Positions 35,978-47,890 of a stretch of 64,000 nucleotides of DNA are shown in pieces. The position numbers and the translations under genes were made by a program. Under the pieces are notes generated by a model. It made no database searches. It was not told where the DNA came from and saw only the letters and a program-made list of their open reading frames with translations. Source of the stretch: Acanthosoma haemorrhoidale. Its lineage: Eukaryota; Arthropoda; Insecta; Hemiptera; Acanthosomatidae. Every line of letters begins with the position of its first letter. The first letter of the stretch is position 1. The DNA lies in contig OV884013.1 of assembly GCA_930367205.1 (NCBI GenBank), forward strand, positions 120,753,827 through 120,817,826, read 5' to 3'.

Positions 35978-36996
35978 CGAAACTGATTGATCTAATAAAC
36001 ATTTGTTTATTATTTGATAATATGTATCGACTTATATCTAATCAGAACTTTTAAAACCCTTACTTTTTCACCAGTGTCCCCCCGTAAAACATAATTAATA
36101 ATACTATAAACAAATTTTCATTATTTTAAGATCTATTAGCCCGGGGCTATCACAAAAAAAGAGGATATTGATACGTCTACCAATATCCCCAGGTGTTCCG
36201 GAAACACGATTTAGTCTTTATCTAATAAAAAATTTAAAAAAATGGATCGTTTAACTATATCGAGAAGTTAAGATTTATCAGCTAATGTTTGTAACATTCA
36301 GGGTATTTCTCACATATTAATTTAATTATTGTGTGTAAATTACTCATGGAGAGGGATTAGATTGTTTGGATAATTTTGTACGGAGTTTAAAAACAGATCT
36401 TTAACATGTATTTAAAACATTATTCTTATTTCGGGGTTATCCACTAGGTATTGTTTACGATCCTGGTAGACAGACGATGGAGGACAAACCTTCTTTAGGG
36501 ACTATCCAACCAAGCTCTTCATTTCCCTGACTCTTATATTTCCCCAAGACACAATCATGGGACACAGGGTTCCATCCAGAAGTACTTTATACTTTCCTTA
36601 TCCCTATATTGTGCCTACCCAATGATGAACTCAGATGGCCAGTTGACCCAAAATAAAGTACCGTCTAGCATGGGCTCGGTCTCCTTTCCGCATTATCTGA
36701 TTCGAAGGTTTATACATGAGATTTATAATATAGTTTACAAAGTATTATAGTAAGTAAAAGAAAGAGTTTTGGATTTTTCTCAATTATTTAAAGAAACTAG
36801 CGGCTTTTATTTAATTTTTCACATCATTTTGAAAGCATTTCCATTTGTTTATCAATCAAACTATTTGTATAAATTCAGTCTTGTTCTATTTTTTCGGTCG
36901 TTTCAATGACAATATATTTATAAAAGTTGTGGGTATATGATCTTAGAGCGTCTTTTGCCAATCACATCAAGCCTTAATTAACTTTGTAGTTATTAA
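35978..36996. other. Unassigned sequence
   Basis: AT-rich, with a GC-richer part at 36460-36690. No gene recognised. Confidence 0.45.
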
Positions 36997-36997
36997 C

Positions 36998-37480
36998 CAT
37001 TATCGATAGCCTAGAGTATCCATTATCGATAGCCTAGAGTATCCATTATCGATAGCCTAGAGTATCCATTATCGATAGCCTAGAGTATCCATTAACGATA
37101 GCCTAGAGTATCCATTATCGATAGCCTAGAGTATCCATTATCGATAGCCTAGAGTATCCATTATCGATAGCCTAGAGTATCCATTATCGATAGCCTAGAG
37201 TATCCATTATCGATAGCCTAGAGTATCCATTATCGATAGCCTAGAGTATCCATTATCGATAGCCTAGAGTATCCATTATCGATAGCCTAGAGTATCCATT
37301 ATCGATAGCCTAGAGTATCCATTATCGATAGCCTAGAGTATCCATTATCGATAGCCTAGAGTATCCATTATCGATAGCCTAGAGTATCCATTATCGATAG
37401 CCTAGAGTATCCATTAACGATAGCCTAGAGTATCCATTATCGATAGCCTAGAGTATCCATTATCGATAGCCTAGAGTATT
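36998..37480. repeat. Minisatellite, 23 bp x 21, with TATCGATA in the unit
   Basis: Exactly 21 head-to-tail units of cattatcgatagcctagagt + atc with no length variation. Two units (near 37090 and 37414) carry cattaacgata instead. All other units contain the perfect palindrome TATCGATA. There are no spacers between units, so it is not a CRISPR array. Confidence 0.98.
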
Positions 37481-38342
37481 ACACTTTCTTTAAAGGAATA
37501 AGAGGATTTACTCAGTAAGATAAAAATGAATTTTTGATGTAATAAAAATTGTAAGGATACTGAATAACGAATCAACTAGTAGTAATCACTTACATAGCCC
37601 TATTAAACATTTCCGAGAAGCATGCTCAACATTGAGTCAGCTCCAGCCCAGCATTACTAAACATGCGTAGCGGTACCATCTCCTTCATGCGGAGTTGAAG
37701 TCACCAAGCATAACGAGCTACCATTCCTGTCACGTGGCATGTTAAAAGAGGCCGTTTTTCTTTTATGAAGATGATCCTCTGTCGTAAAAATCTGTTGTGT
37801 TATACTGCGAGCGTGGAAACGCTGATGGAACATTATGACGTAGAGATTCACCAGTTATGATAATCTGACCGTTGTCTTCCTTTTGTCCGTCCGTTCTCGC
37901 CACTTGATTCCGGAAGGAGCTGATCTCTGGATGACACAGGTCGAGATAAGACGGGCTATGAGTTATCGCTTGTAAGATGTTTGTAGTCTGCAGGCGTTAT
38001 CTGGCGGTCTTCTTGTAGTCACTGTTATCATTGGCAGCAGGCTCATCTATGTTAGCAGTTAGAAAGACTACGACACACGCAGGCTGCTTGTAAATTGTGA
38101 AGAATTACTCGCCAAGTCCAATGGGCGAGGGTCCACTTTGGAGTATTTAGGGCATGTGTGTGTGTGTCTATCCATAAACCAAGAAGTAAGCTATGTCCAT
38201 CCATTGAAATAATTTTTTGGAGTCAACTAGCGAATTGTCTACAGAATGCAGTACAGGGGAGAGCGCAGTCAACATATTTCCCACCAAAACAAAGGTTATT
38301 AATTGTTTATAGTGACTCATATATGAATCATGACTCATAGAT
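37481..38342. other. Mostly unassigned sequence
   Basis: Apart from the endonuclease-like motif described separately, the GC-richer part at 37620-38160 is unassigned. Confidence 0.35.
37640..37740 (-). pseudogene. Possible non-LTR endonuclease remnant
   Basis: One minus-strand frame reads LVMLGDFNSA, then a stop, then RRWYRYACLVMLGWS. The GDFN core with preceding hydrophobic residues is the hallmark of the apurinic-type endonuclease of non-LTR retrotransposons. Stops precede and follow, and no other endonuclease motif was found, so this could be chance. Confidence 0.3.
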
Positions 38343-39160
38343 ATGCTTCATATTTAGCGTCATGATTTGATTAAGCTGGCAAACTCAAAAGATATTTACC
38401 ACAGATCTTTTTCCTAATTCTACAGTCCTATCTTTCAAACCGCTTCTTCCAAGTCCACTGTGGCTTACAATATTTCATCTACCATAAAAGCAGGAGTTCC
38501 ACAGGGGAGTGTCCTGAGTCCCATCTTCTATAACCTATACACCGTTGACGTCCCCTCTACCCCCAATACCTTCTTGGCAACAGCAGATGACACTGCATTC
38601 CTGTCATCCCACCCAGACCCCGATATAGCATCCCATAACCTTCAAAAACACCTTTATCACGCCCCGTATTACATCAGCAACGAAACCCTTCATAACAATC
38701 CTAATATACCCTACATTCTTGAACATCCTTTCATCTCTTCCTAGTTCAAGAATTCCGTCGAAACATAGCCAATTGCACTTTGCGTCACATCCCTATGATC
38801 CTCCTCGGAGACTAAAACGGCGGTGGCCTCGTGACATGCTATAAATGCGTGACAATGGGAGTCCTGGCAATGACCAGTTTCTCCAATCATGTCCTGAGCG
38901 TATGTGGCTCTCACGCTCTTGGTCAGCCTCCACTGGCTCGTAACCGGCGGTTGTTGAAGGACTTTCCAAGACTCCGCTTCCTCTTTCGCATGCGAGGGAG
39001 GTGACAAACATGTGGATTTGGGAGGTCTCTAGGATGTTTGTAAATACTTTATCAATGAGCGAGTGAATGAATAATTGTAAATATGGTATGAATGAGAACA
39101 TCGCAGTAACTTATTGCCCACTAAAAGGCAGATTGTAATTTTATCGCAATAAAGGATTGT
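38343..39160 (+). mobile_element. Internally deleted Jockey-like retrotransposon copy
   Basis: Starting with the same piece as at 35865, it runs through LQSYLSNRFFQV, AGVPQGSVLSPIFYNLYTVD and FLATADDTAFLSSHPDPD (FADD box altered to a TADD form). It then jumps to YHAPYYISNETLHN and the ORF2 end, followed by a nearly complete 3' UTR ending in attgtaattttatcgcaata + aagg near 39153. Confidence 0.93.
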
Positions 39161-41084
39161 TTAACTGATCCAAGTCCCCTTTAGCTCTCACCTACTAGTT
39201 TTAAGAGTCCTACAGGAAGTTAATTATTTACATGTCTAGGATCTAAACGATTCAGGCGAATAAAAAAAAAGAAAAAATTCTTTATCTTTCACTATTCCAA
39301 ATCATTACGATTACATTTCCTGAAAACAAAACCTCATTAATAAGGGTTAATGAAGTATACTCATTTTTTCAAAATCGAAAATTATAGAAATTTCCTCTTT
39401 ATAAGCAGACCTTTTGCAATTAATTATCCATGTAATTGAAAATTTGAATTTTAAAATAATAATGTTGAAAAGATGCCTTTGTATTTTGGTTTATAATATT
39501 TTTTAATAGACATTTGAAATTTGATTTCTGGCTTTCGAAAGAGCATAATTTTTGCCTAATGGGTTTTCATAAATTAATTTGAAGCTGGCAAATTGAAACG
39601 ATATTAACTCCCGCCGAAAATACACCTTTTATAGCTAATGTGCAGCAACTAATCGTCCATTTATTAATTGAAGGGGGGGGCGATTTTATCACTCTGCAGA
39701 AATTAATTAAGCACGCCCTAGTTGAATTTGACCTTGGGTATTTTCTAAAAGATAAGTAGAAGGGAAAATCAGATTTATTCTGAATAAATGAAGGAAGCAA
39801 GGCAGATAATAATTAAGACGGGAATGGCAACGGGCTAGTGGCCAAGACGAGTTAAGCAAGGTAAACCACGGTCGGTACTTTGACCCCTAGCCTCTCTACC
39901 CTCCGGCACTGTAAAGGGTAAGATGGGACCCGTCAGCCTACCGGTGGGTCCCTACTATAAGGATTTCGTTGCTTTTGCGAAAAATATTTTATTGTCATTT
40001 ATGATGATTTCTTGTAATAATAATATTCCGCTAAAGCCTCTGCAAATAATACATATTATTAATAAAACGATGAGAACAAACGTTTCTTGTGGTTAGAAAA
40101 TATGTATTATTTTGTTGTCATTAGTAGTTGATTTATAATTTTATCTTCGTCATTTGTCGTAAGTTTCCTTTATTTTATTTTTTTTTTTCATTTTTAGCAA
40201 CTCTGTTGGGCATAAATTAAAAAAAGTTTCAACCAAAATATAATCCGCCTGAAACTGAAGCTACAAAAAAAAAATTGTGAATACGCTTTTCATGGCCGTT
40301 TTAATGACTTAATTATAGTTCAATTTAGCCCAAACACAAATGATATTATCAATCCAATACCTTTTCGACCCGATATATAAAAAAAATTATTTTTTTTTTC
40401 AGGTAATTAATTGACTATCTATCTTTCATGAGGTTTTATTTTTAATATGACGGCTTGATTAAAATCATAGTAAAACCTGTATTTTTTCTAAAACCAACTA
40501 ATTGACTCATTATAATTATCCGTGTTTTATGGATATTATAGAATATAAGCTTTATTTTTCATGTCTTGCCTATATCAACTGTGATATCTGAGGAAAGGCA
40601 TGCACACACGGGCTTTAGTAATTCAACTAACCATAGTAATGGGTTTTCCCTTTAGCCTAAAATGTGAAATGCCCCAAAAAAAGGTAGTCGTTATAAATAT
40701 TACATAAGGAATATTTGAAAGTAACTCTTGGTTTTCCAGTATTATTTTTTCTTATTGATTTTTGAGACATTTATATCTGTGAAATCCCTAGTTTAAAATA
40801 GTCAAATATTAATATTTTTTCGGAGACCTTCCCATGGTCACAGTGGTCTTAATTTAAATAGAAAATTAGTAATTTATAAAAGTAATGGTCAAGGGCTTCG
40901 CCAGGCTCAAAAAAAACCAGTGTGGGACATATTATTCGGAAAATAGTTTTTTGGACAGCTGATTCTATTCTGAAAAGATGGCAGCAAGAACCTATCTTAA
41001 TCTAGACACGTGTTATGTGCATACATTTTTATGCCCTAGAATAACAAAAGTAATTCCGAGTAGCTATACTATTGCATGTACTAT
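39161..41084. other. Unassigned sequence
   Basis: Almost entirely AT-rich without recognised genes. A GC-richer part lies at 39830-39960. A 9-bp G tract occurs near 39674. Confidence 0.45.
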
Positions 41085-41745
41085 TTTAGTGGGTGAGACT
41101 GGAGATGGAAAATGGGTCCTCTATGATAATACAAAAGGCAAAAGGTAGTGTCTCTCTCCGCAGGAATCGGCACGAAGTACACCTAAGCCAGGTTTACACC
41201 CCAAAAAGGCGTTTTTGTGTGTTTGGTGGAGTATTCGCGGGGTCGTTCATTTTGAAGTGCTGAAACCTGGACAAACTGTGAATGCAGGCCTTTACTGTGA
41301 ACAATTGTATTCAATAAATCAATCTTTAATTTTAAGAGTGCTCGGCGATTGTCAACAGAAGGCGTTATTCTGCAACTCGATAATGCAAGACCGCTCTGCG
41401 CAAGACGAACCCTGGAAAAAATTAATGAATTGGGGTGGGAGGTGTTGCCTCAACCACCATACTCGCCCGATATTGTGCCATCGGATTCCCATTTATTGCA
41501 ATCGCTACATTTTCCAAGTGGCAAAAAATTTCAAAATTTGCATGATGTCCAAAATGCCATTTCCAGATATTTTGCTCAAAAACCAATTGACTTTTATCAA
41601 TCTGGCATAGAAAATTTGCACACTAGATGGCAAAAGGTTGCTGATAACAAGGGTGATTATTTCATTGATTAAAAAGAAAAACTTGTTAAAAATTTATTTG
41701 TTTGTATTTAATGTAAAAAAAACGACATTACTTTCCGGTCCCCCT
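41085..41745 (+). pseudogene. Mariner transposase (irritans-like), 5'-truncated
   Basis: The C-terminal ~190 residues of a mariner transposase, beginning at TGDGKWVLYDN (normally TGDEKW). A stop replaces a residue after KGKR, then follow GLHPKKAFLCVWWSIRGVVH, LKPGQTVNAGLYCEQL, a frameshift near 41345, GVILQLDNARP, ELGWEVLPQPPYSPDIVPSD, KKFQNLHDVQNAISRYFAQK and NKGDYFID at the natural stop (41670). The three catalytic Asp positions (TGD, LDN, PSD) are all kept, but the N-terminal DNA-binding half is gone. The sequence acgacattactttccggtcc near 41722-41741 resembles the family's 3' inverted terminal repeat. The wording of the C-terminal half places it with irritans-type mariners, from memory. 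Confidence 0.92.
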
Positions 41746-42474
41746 AATAGGGTTTTTAGTCTGGGGGGGGGGGTTAGGTGGGTTAAGGTGGAAACATTCC
41801 AAAACTAAATGAATAGGTACTTGGTCTATGAGACTAGCAAATGATTCTGTAGGACATTCAAAGCTGAGGAGAAAGCATGTCTGAGCTTATACACTTTTGG
41901 CAGTGAAGACTTAAAACATTTAAGCTCTACTGATTGCCAATACACCACTAATAGCATAATGGAGTCGGCCTCTTGGATGCAACAGTTATAACTAAAACTA
42001 ATAATAACAACGCAATATCGAAACAGCACAGCTCCTTTGCCTACAACAATGGCGGCCAAACAGCATGGGAAATTGCTCGAAGTAAGTCTGTCGTTGGTGA
42101 GAGAGAGTGCGATTAGGCCCGGACTGAGCATACAGAGAAGAAAAATAAATGACACAACATTCAATGGGAATTTTAACGAGCCCCCCCCCCATATTGGATT
42201 TTCCTTCTTTTTCCTATCGTCCCTTTTTTGTACACCTCTTTACCCATGTATGTCCTCTCATTTCCCTCTTTTGACTTTTATCTCCGCCTATGAGATGGCG
42301 TCACGATGTGTATTAAACGTCGATTGTGTATTATATAAATGGTACGGTAAATACCTACTATAATTTGGTACTGTACTAACAAGAGCTCCAAATCGATTCT
42401 TGATAGATGAAATTACAAGTAAGCAATAAGTGTTATAAAGAAAACTGCTGTTGTTATAAAAAAAAAAAATATAA
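41746..42474. other. Unassigned sequence
   Basis: Contains an 11-bp G tract (41763-41773) and a 10-bp C tract (42181-42190). Overlapping short open stretches at 41826-42363 have no recognisable domain. Confidence 0.4.
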
Positions 42475-42770
42475 ATCAACAACTTTATTATGATAAAACT
42501 ACAATCTGCCTCATTGGCAGATTGCCAATTATTTTCTCATAAATAATTGCGATAAATGATCTCATCCATACAGTATATACAAACAGCCCAGAGACCTCCT
42601 AAGTCCACATGGTTGTCACCTCCCTCGCATGCGAAAGACGAAGCAGTCACCGGCAAGTCCCCCCACGCTCCTCCGTCAGCCGTTTCACTGGATAAGAGCC
42701 AGCGAGGCTGGCCAAGAGCGCGAGAGCCACAGACGCTCAGGACATGATTGGAGAAACTTGCCATTGCCGA
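42475..42770 (-). mobile_element. Jockey-like 3' UTR fragment
   Basis: Minus-strand 3' UTR from ggcaagtttctccaatcatg (42770) to the terminal tgtagttttatcataataaa (42480). About ten bases near 42520 are duplicated (cagattgccaat / ggcagattg). Confidence 0.92.
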
Positions 42771-43290
42771 TGATTGCGGAAAATGGCCGAACATAGAATT
42801 ATTTTCAGTACTAACTCTAGGAGTTAAATGATGACGTTAAAAACATCTTTTTTATTGACATAATATCGCATCAAGCTAAGTGCACCTTTAAGTCGCTCTT
42901 CTTTAACTTCTAAATTATTTTCAAAATTCAACTTTGAAGAACTCGTATGCAAAATCCTACATATTCTTCTTAGGCCAGTCAGTGGACAGATCGTGAAAGG
43001 AGGGGGGGGGGGTTACTTAACAGATTTTATTAAAAATCCAAGTTTTCTAATTTGACGCGCCTGTATCACTAGGCCATTTTCCCGGTTTTCGTCCAATAGC
43101 TCTGTGCTAGGGTGTTCTAAAAAATAAATACTTAAATAATTTTTTGTCGAACACAAACTTTGCTACAATTTACTTAATTCACTTTTTTTTTTGTTCTACG
43201 AGATAGTAAAAAAAAATTCCTAACGTAACGGAAAAACTCATAAGAACATTTTTTCGTAAACTATTTATTTTAACGTTTCTCATTGCCGAC
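42771..43290. other. Unassigned sequence
   Basis: AT-rich with an 11-bp G tract at 43002-43012. No gene recognised. Confidence 0.45.
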
Positions 43291-43298
43291 TTTAAAAG

Positions 43299-43726
43299 TA
43301 TATAAATACACATATTTCGTTATATCTTATATAAATAGATATATTTCGTTAGAACTTATATAAATAGATATATTTCGTTATATCTTATATAAATAGATAT
43401 ATTTCGTTATATCTTATATAAATACACATATTTCGTTATATCTTATATAAATAGATATATTTCGTTAGAACTTATATAAATAGATATATTTCGTTATATC
43501 TTATATAAATAGATATCTTTCGTTATATCTTATATAAATACACATATTTCGTTATATCTTATATAAATAGATATATTTCGTTAGAACTTATATAAATAGA
43601 TATATTTCGTTATATCTTATATAAATAAATATATTTCGTTAGAACTTATATAAATAAATATATTTCGTTATATCTTATATAAATAAATATATTTCGTTAT
43701 ATCTTATATAAATATATATATTTCGT
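43299..43726. repeat. Minisatellite, 29 bp x 15, with a four-unit higher-order pattern
   Basis: Basic unit: ataaatagatatatttcgtt + atatcttat. Variants marked by cacat at one place and agaactt at another recur in the order cacat / gatat+agaactt / gatat / gatat. This order repeats about three times, giving a 116-bp higher-order unit, before decaying at the right end where aataaatat variants appear. Confidence 0.95.
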
Positions 43727-44129
43727 CTGTCTGATCTTTAATTTTTTTGTTTTCTAGGTGAGGACTAACTATTTCTGTATATGAGTTCGTAAGTAGCAAT
43801 ACGAAATACTGTCCCCGTCTTTCTTCAAACAATATTTAATCTTTTCATTTTAAAAATAATGAATTTTTATTTGTGTGCTAGCTGGTTAGGTAAAGTGCCC
43901 ATGTTGACGCAACGTCGCAGAGCACACAATGTTTGAATGTCTCTGTTTGCCAAATGAACACAATGAGGGCTTTATATTTACAAATACTCACCTCAAGTAT
44001 CACGTATTGCCGTTTTTAGAAACGAACCCCCTTTTCGCAAAAAAAAAACAGTATCCCTGTTTTTATTTAATTTTTTCTGGTCTTGATATATATTGATGTA
44101 ATAAATCTAATATTTAAAAAAAAAATAGC
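43727..44129. other. Unassigned AT-rich sequence
   Basis: No gene recognised. Confidence 0.4.
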
Positions 44130-44990
44130 TATTCTTCCACTTCATCCGAGTCCACTATGGTTCAAAACACTACAATTTGAACCCTCTTCAGACAGCTCTA
44201 TCTATAGGTTACACAATCGATGCTCTAACCTTCCTTTGGGAAACAAACTTTACACTTATTGAATATTAGTTTTAATCTGGGGGCCGACTTGGAACCCACA
44301 CACGAGGCTGAAAAGACAAGCACTAAACAGACGCTTTTGATACTTGTACAGACTACTTCAAAGGACATCCCATCTCTCAATAGAAAATAAACTACTAATC
44401 TACAAAGTTATACTTAAACCAATCTGGACATACGGAATAGAGCTATGGGGGACAGCAAAACAGTCAAACATCAAGCGTATCCAATCCTTTCAATCAAAAG
44501 TCCTGAGAACAATAGTAAATACGCCTTACTATGTCAGCAACAAAACCCTTTATAACGATCTTAGTATACCTCACATTCTTGGACTCATCCCTTCCAAGTT
44601 CATGAAATTCTATAGTAACCTATCCAACCACCCTAATTCCCTAGCACAGTCATTGCACTGCACCACTCATCCCAATCCTCCTCGGAGACTATAACGGCAG
44701 TGGCCTCGTGACCTGTTATAAATGCGTACAGTGGGAGCCCTGGCAATGGCCAGTTTCTCCAATCATGTCCTGAGCGTCTGTAGCTCTCGCGCTATTTTTC
44801 AGCCTCCACTGGCTCGTATCCGGCTCGAGGTGACAGCCATGTGGATCCGGGAGGTCTCTGGGCTGTTGGTAAATACTGTATGAATGAGCGAGTGAATGAG
44901 GAATTGTAAATATGTTATGAATGAGAACATTTATCACAATTACTTATTGCCCACAGAGGCAGATTGTAATTTTAGCACAATAAAGAATAG
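44130..44990 (+). mobile_element. 5'-truncated Jockey-like retrotransposon copy
   Basis: A weakly preserved left part (attcttccacttcatccgag, tccactatggttc) may correspond to the FFQVRCGL region. From 44283 the match is strong: the HTRLKRQ.LNRR region, then LYRLLQRTSHLSIENKLLIY, KPIWTYGIELWGTAKQSNIK, VLRTIVNTPYYVSNKTL and an ORF2 end with small deletions. The 3' UTR, with a deletion near 44823, ends in attgtaattttagcacaata at about 44983. Confidence 0.92.
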
Positions 44991-45129
44991 ACATGACAAT
45001 CTTGGGGCCGAGATACATCAAATGGATGGAAAAAAGTATTAAACAGAACCATAGTCAACTATACTTTTTGGACGCACAGTCCCTCGTGCCTACTCTTCTG
45101 CGCCATAGCTGCTTATAATTTCACGAATT

Positions 45130-45310
45130 GCATTGAAACTTATTTTCTTATTCAAATCCTATAGAAATTTATCCAGTAACATTCATAGCTACAATACTCC
45201 TCGCCACCATAAGCCTAGTTACTCTCGCGAACTATTGTAAACAGATAAAGGTCCTGCCTTCCCTATTCGTGTCCTGAGCTTCCGTGGCTCTCTTGCTGTA
45301 CCTATGAACT
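45130..45310 (+). pseudogene. Ancient Jockey-like 3' fragment
   Basis: atttatccagtaacattcat, acaatactcctcgccaccat and especially gtcctgagcttccgtggctc match, with many changes, the order of the ORF2 end and early 3' UTR of the intact element. It is probably an old insertion next to the younger one at 44.1-45.0 kb. Confidence 0.45.
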
Positions 45311-45632
45311 TTGCATCAGCATGAAACGGCCAGAAGAGGAAGTGGCGGTGAGGGGGGGGGGGGTATCACACTGGTTTCGAACTAGAAGAAGGATCTAGGC
45401 TTTCGAAACAACGATAATACTTGATTATACGGGCGTTGTCAATCATCACGTCTATGAAACTAGGTTGTCATTTTCATTATTTTGTTTTTTTCAATGTTAT
45501 TTCTATTAAATCAGTAGGCTCTGGCAACACTGATAATGACTGTCGTGATAAGAGCTGGACAATGACAAGAGAAACTATCATTATGAGTGAGGATAGCATA
45601 GGTCTCTTAGAAACTTTTTTTTTTAGTGTCTA
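45311..45632. other. Unassigned sequence with 12-bp G tract
   Basis: G tract at 45352-45363. The open stretch at 45421-45633 has no domain. Confidence 0.4.
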
Positions 45633-45930
45633 GAGAACACTACAGGAACCAATCCTGGTATATGTGATTTAGAAGAGCACGTTTCGTGAAGAACTCTGGT
45701 CTAAAAACAACTACTCTGGTCTAAAAAAGTATAGCAGAAGTGATTTAAGATTTAGATCAGCCCTTCCAAGTATATCCTAGATTTTAGATATACTTGGAAG
45801 GGCTGATCTAAATCTTAAATCACTTCTGCTCTACTTTTTTAGACCAGAGTAGTTGTTTTTAGACCAGAGTTCTTCACGAAACGTGCTCTTCTAAATCACA
45901 TATACCAGGATTGGTTCCAGTAGTGTTCTC
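45633..45930. mobile_element. Near-perfect 144-bp-arm hairpin element (foldback/MITE)
   Basis: Arms 45633-45776 and 45787-45930 are reverse complements with only two mismatches seen (acAgg / acTgg near the ends; agtaTagc / agtaGagc in the middle). The loop is about 10 bases (ctagatttta). Ends: gagaacactac and gtagtgttctc. No coding capacity. A partial relative lies at 15163-15195, which supports a mobile family rather than a local duplication. A clear target duplication was not found (TA at the left, TC at the right). Confidence 0.9.
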
Positions 45931-46923
45931 TCAGGAAGACAATCATGTATTTTGTCACGACATTAGAGTTCTCCTGGAAAAAAGCCTTTCTGACTATTCC
46001 TGACAGATCAAAGCGAAGTTTAAAAGTGGCCTTCTACACAATGGGAATACATATTAACAGACAAATAACAAATGCACTTTGGCTTATTGCCATCTCCATG
46101 ACTACATGATACCACTGACATTGACTTTGTTTAGAACGTATGAAAAGAAAGCACTTAAAGGGTTTTTTGATAATTGTATATATAAAAAAATATTTTAGCA
46201 AAATGTTTCAAGTAGAAAGAAAATACAAAAAGACATATTTAAGGGCCGCTAAAAATTAGTCTTTTAGTTTTGGCTGCACATTAACAATTAGATATTACAT
46301 TTTTACGTATTAACTGTATTTTAGTTTAATGAGACAGCTATATGTAATGAGCCCATGTAACATAAACAAAAAAGAGATTCTCTTTTTCGCGCACAAATCT
46401 GTTTGGTGTATTGGAGAAGCTAAGTGGTTAGTAATAAACAGTCTGGAGGGTCTAATCACTCCCATTCAAGCGAATTGATACACAGCCGACAAAATACCTT
46501 CGATACGTGTTCTTCATTTGTTAGCAATTTATTATCTCCCCATTTGTGCGAGTGTGTTCTTTGGCCATAGAAGATAGAAAAACACTGCCCTGCCCACTGC
46601 CCTATAGATAGCGAGAACGTGTTGGAGGTTCCAAGCTTAATATCGGGCGGAGGCATTGGGGCTTTTCCGCTGATTAACCCTTCTTCCTCTTCCTCTCTTC
46701 CCAACGCTTTTCCGGTCTTTTCTTCGCCATAGAATACTTTTTCTATTCACAGATCCTTTTATCCTTTTCTTTAAGTAAATCTCATCGGGGAATTGTTTGT
46801 ATCTTTACATCAATTTGTTTTCCTCATTGTAAAGATAATTGATGTTTTACTTAGTTCTTATTATGGTGTCGTCACCATTTTTTTTCATCTCTTGGGGCTC
46901 ACTGACCATATTAGCTAGCAATG
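45931..46923. other. Unassigned sequence
   Basis: A polymerase III A-box-like gctaagtggttag occurs at about 46420 without a convincing B box. The part at 46440-46740 has balanced composition. No gene recognised. Confidence 0.35.
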
Positions 46924-47890
46924 TAAAGCGTCTTCCAATAGGGACTTCCGAACTTTGACAGTTGATAGCGGCCATATTGTTGAAGCTGCATCTGTCGAAT
47001 TGGCTGTCATTTATTCAGTCTGTTTTGCCAAATCACCATGGACGGATATAGCGTTCAACAACACGTGCAAATGATAAAATTGTTTTATCAATATGGGTGT
47101 TCTGTTCGGGCAACGTTCCGCGGTCGCCATAACCGTCCTACTGAGAGGACTATTCGCAGTGCGGTGGATAAATTTGAGTCCACTGGTTCAGTAAACAATC
47201 AACCAGCTTAAGAAAACCTTACTTAAGAAAACCCCACAAGAAAGAGTCTAGCGGGGTCAAATCGCACGATCTCGGTGGCCAGTTCACATCACCTCCACGT
47301 GGGATGACCCGTACGTCGATGAAACGCAAGATCTGCCGAAAACATCGCCGCTGTCCGTGAGAGTGTGCAGGAGAATCCGAGGCGGTCGATTTCGAGTCGC
47401 TCACTAGAACTCGGTCTTTCGCAGACAACCACTTGGCGAATTTTGCGTCGTGACTTGGGCCTGCACCCGTACAAAATTCAACTGACCCAGGAGCTGAAGG
47501 TAAACGCCCATAGACAACGACGTGTGGTCATCTCACGTGGAGGTGATGTGAACTGGCCACCAAGATCGTGCGATTTGACCCCGCTAGACTCTTTCTTGTG
47601 GGGTTTTCTTAAGTCGCAGGTCTATGAGAATAAGCCACAAATCACAGCGGTCCTCAAAGCCAACATAACCCATCCCATCGGTCAAATTCTGATTTATGCG
47701 CCAGTCATGAAAAATTGTACATTTCGGATGCGCGCCACCCAGCAAAGCTGCGGCGGACATTTGCACGATGTTATATTCCATACATAATGGCATCAATAGG
47801 CCTTTCAAACGAATAAAAAATTTTGATGATATCTCACACACACTTTGTTTTATTTAAATTTAAAGATAGGAAGCGCTTAATGAAAGACCC
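46924..47890 (+). mobile_element. Internally deleted Tc1/mariner-superfamily element, family B, with inverted internal duplication
   Basis: The same structure as the copy at 27506-28375. It has the same left end (taaagcgtcttccaatagg), a start at 47038 (MDGYSVQQHVQMIKLFYQYG) and the same deletion of the DDE core between QRR and SRGGDVNWPPRSCDLTPLD. The same right end is gaagcgcttaatgaaagacc. In addition, 47216-47311 is the reverse complement of its own C-terminal segment at about 47526-47614 (ccccacaagaaagagtctag versus ctagactctttcttgtgggg), interrupting the N-terminal coding part after SVNNQ. Confidence 0.88.

Noticed and set aside
36998..37480. CRISPR-like array
   Set aside because: Units are directly adjacent with no spacers, and the context is eukaryotic.
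37657..37851. 64-codon minus-strand frame as a gene
   Set aside because: A neighbouring frame carries the GDFN endonuclease motif with stops, so a decayed retrotransposon is the better, though weak, explanation.
46405..46460. tRNA gene suggested by gctaagtggttag
   Set aside because: No convincing B box or acceptor-stem pairing follows at the right distance.
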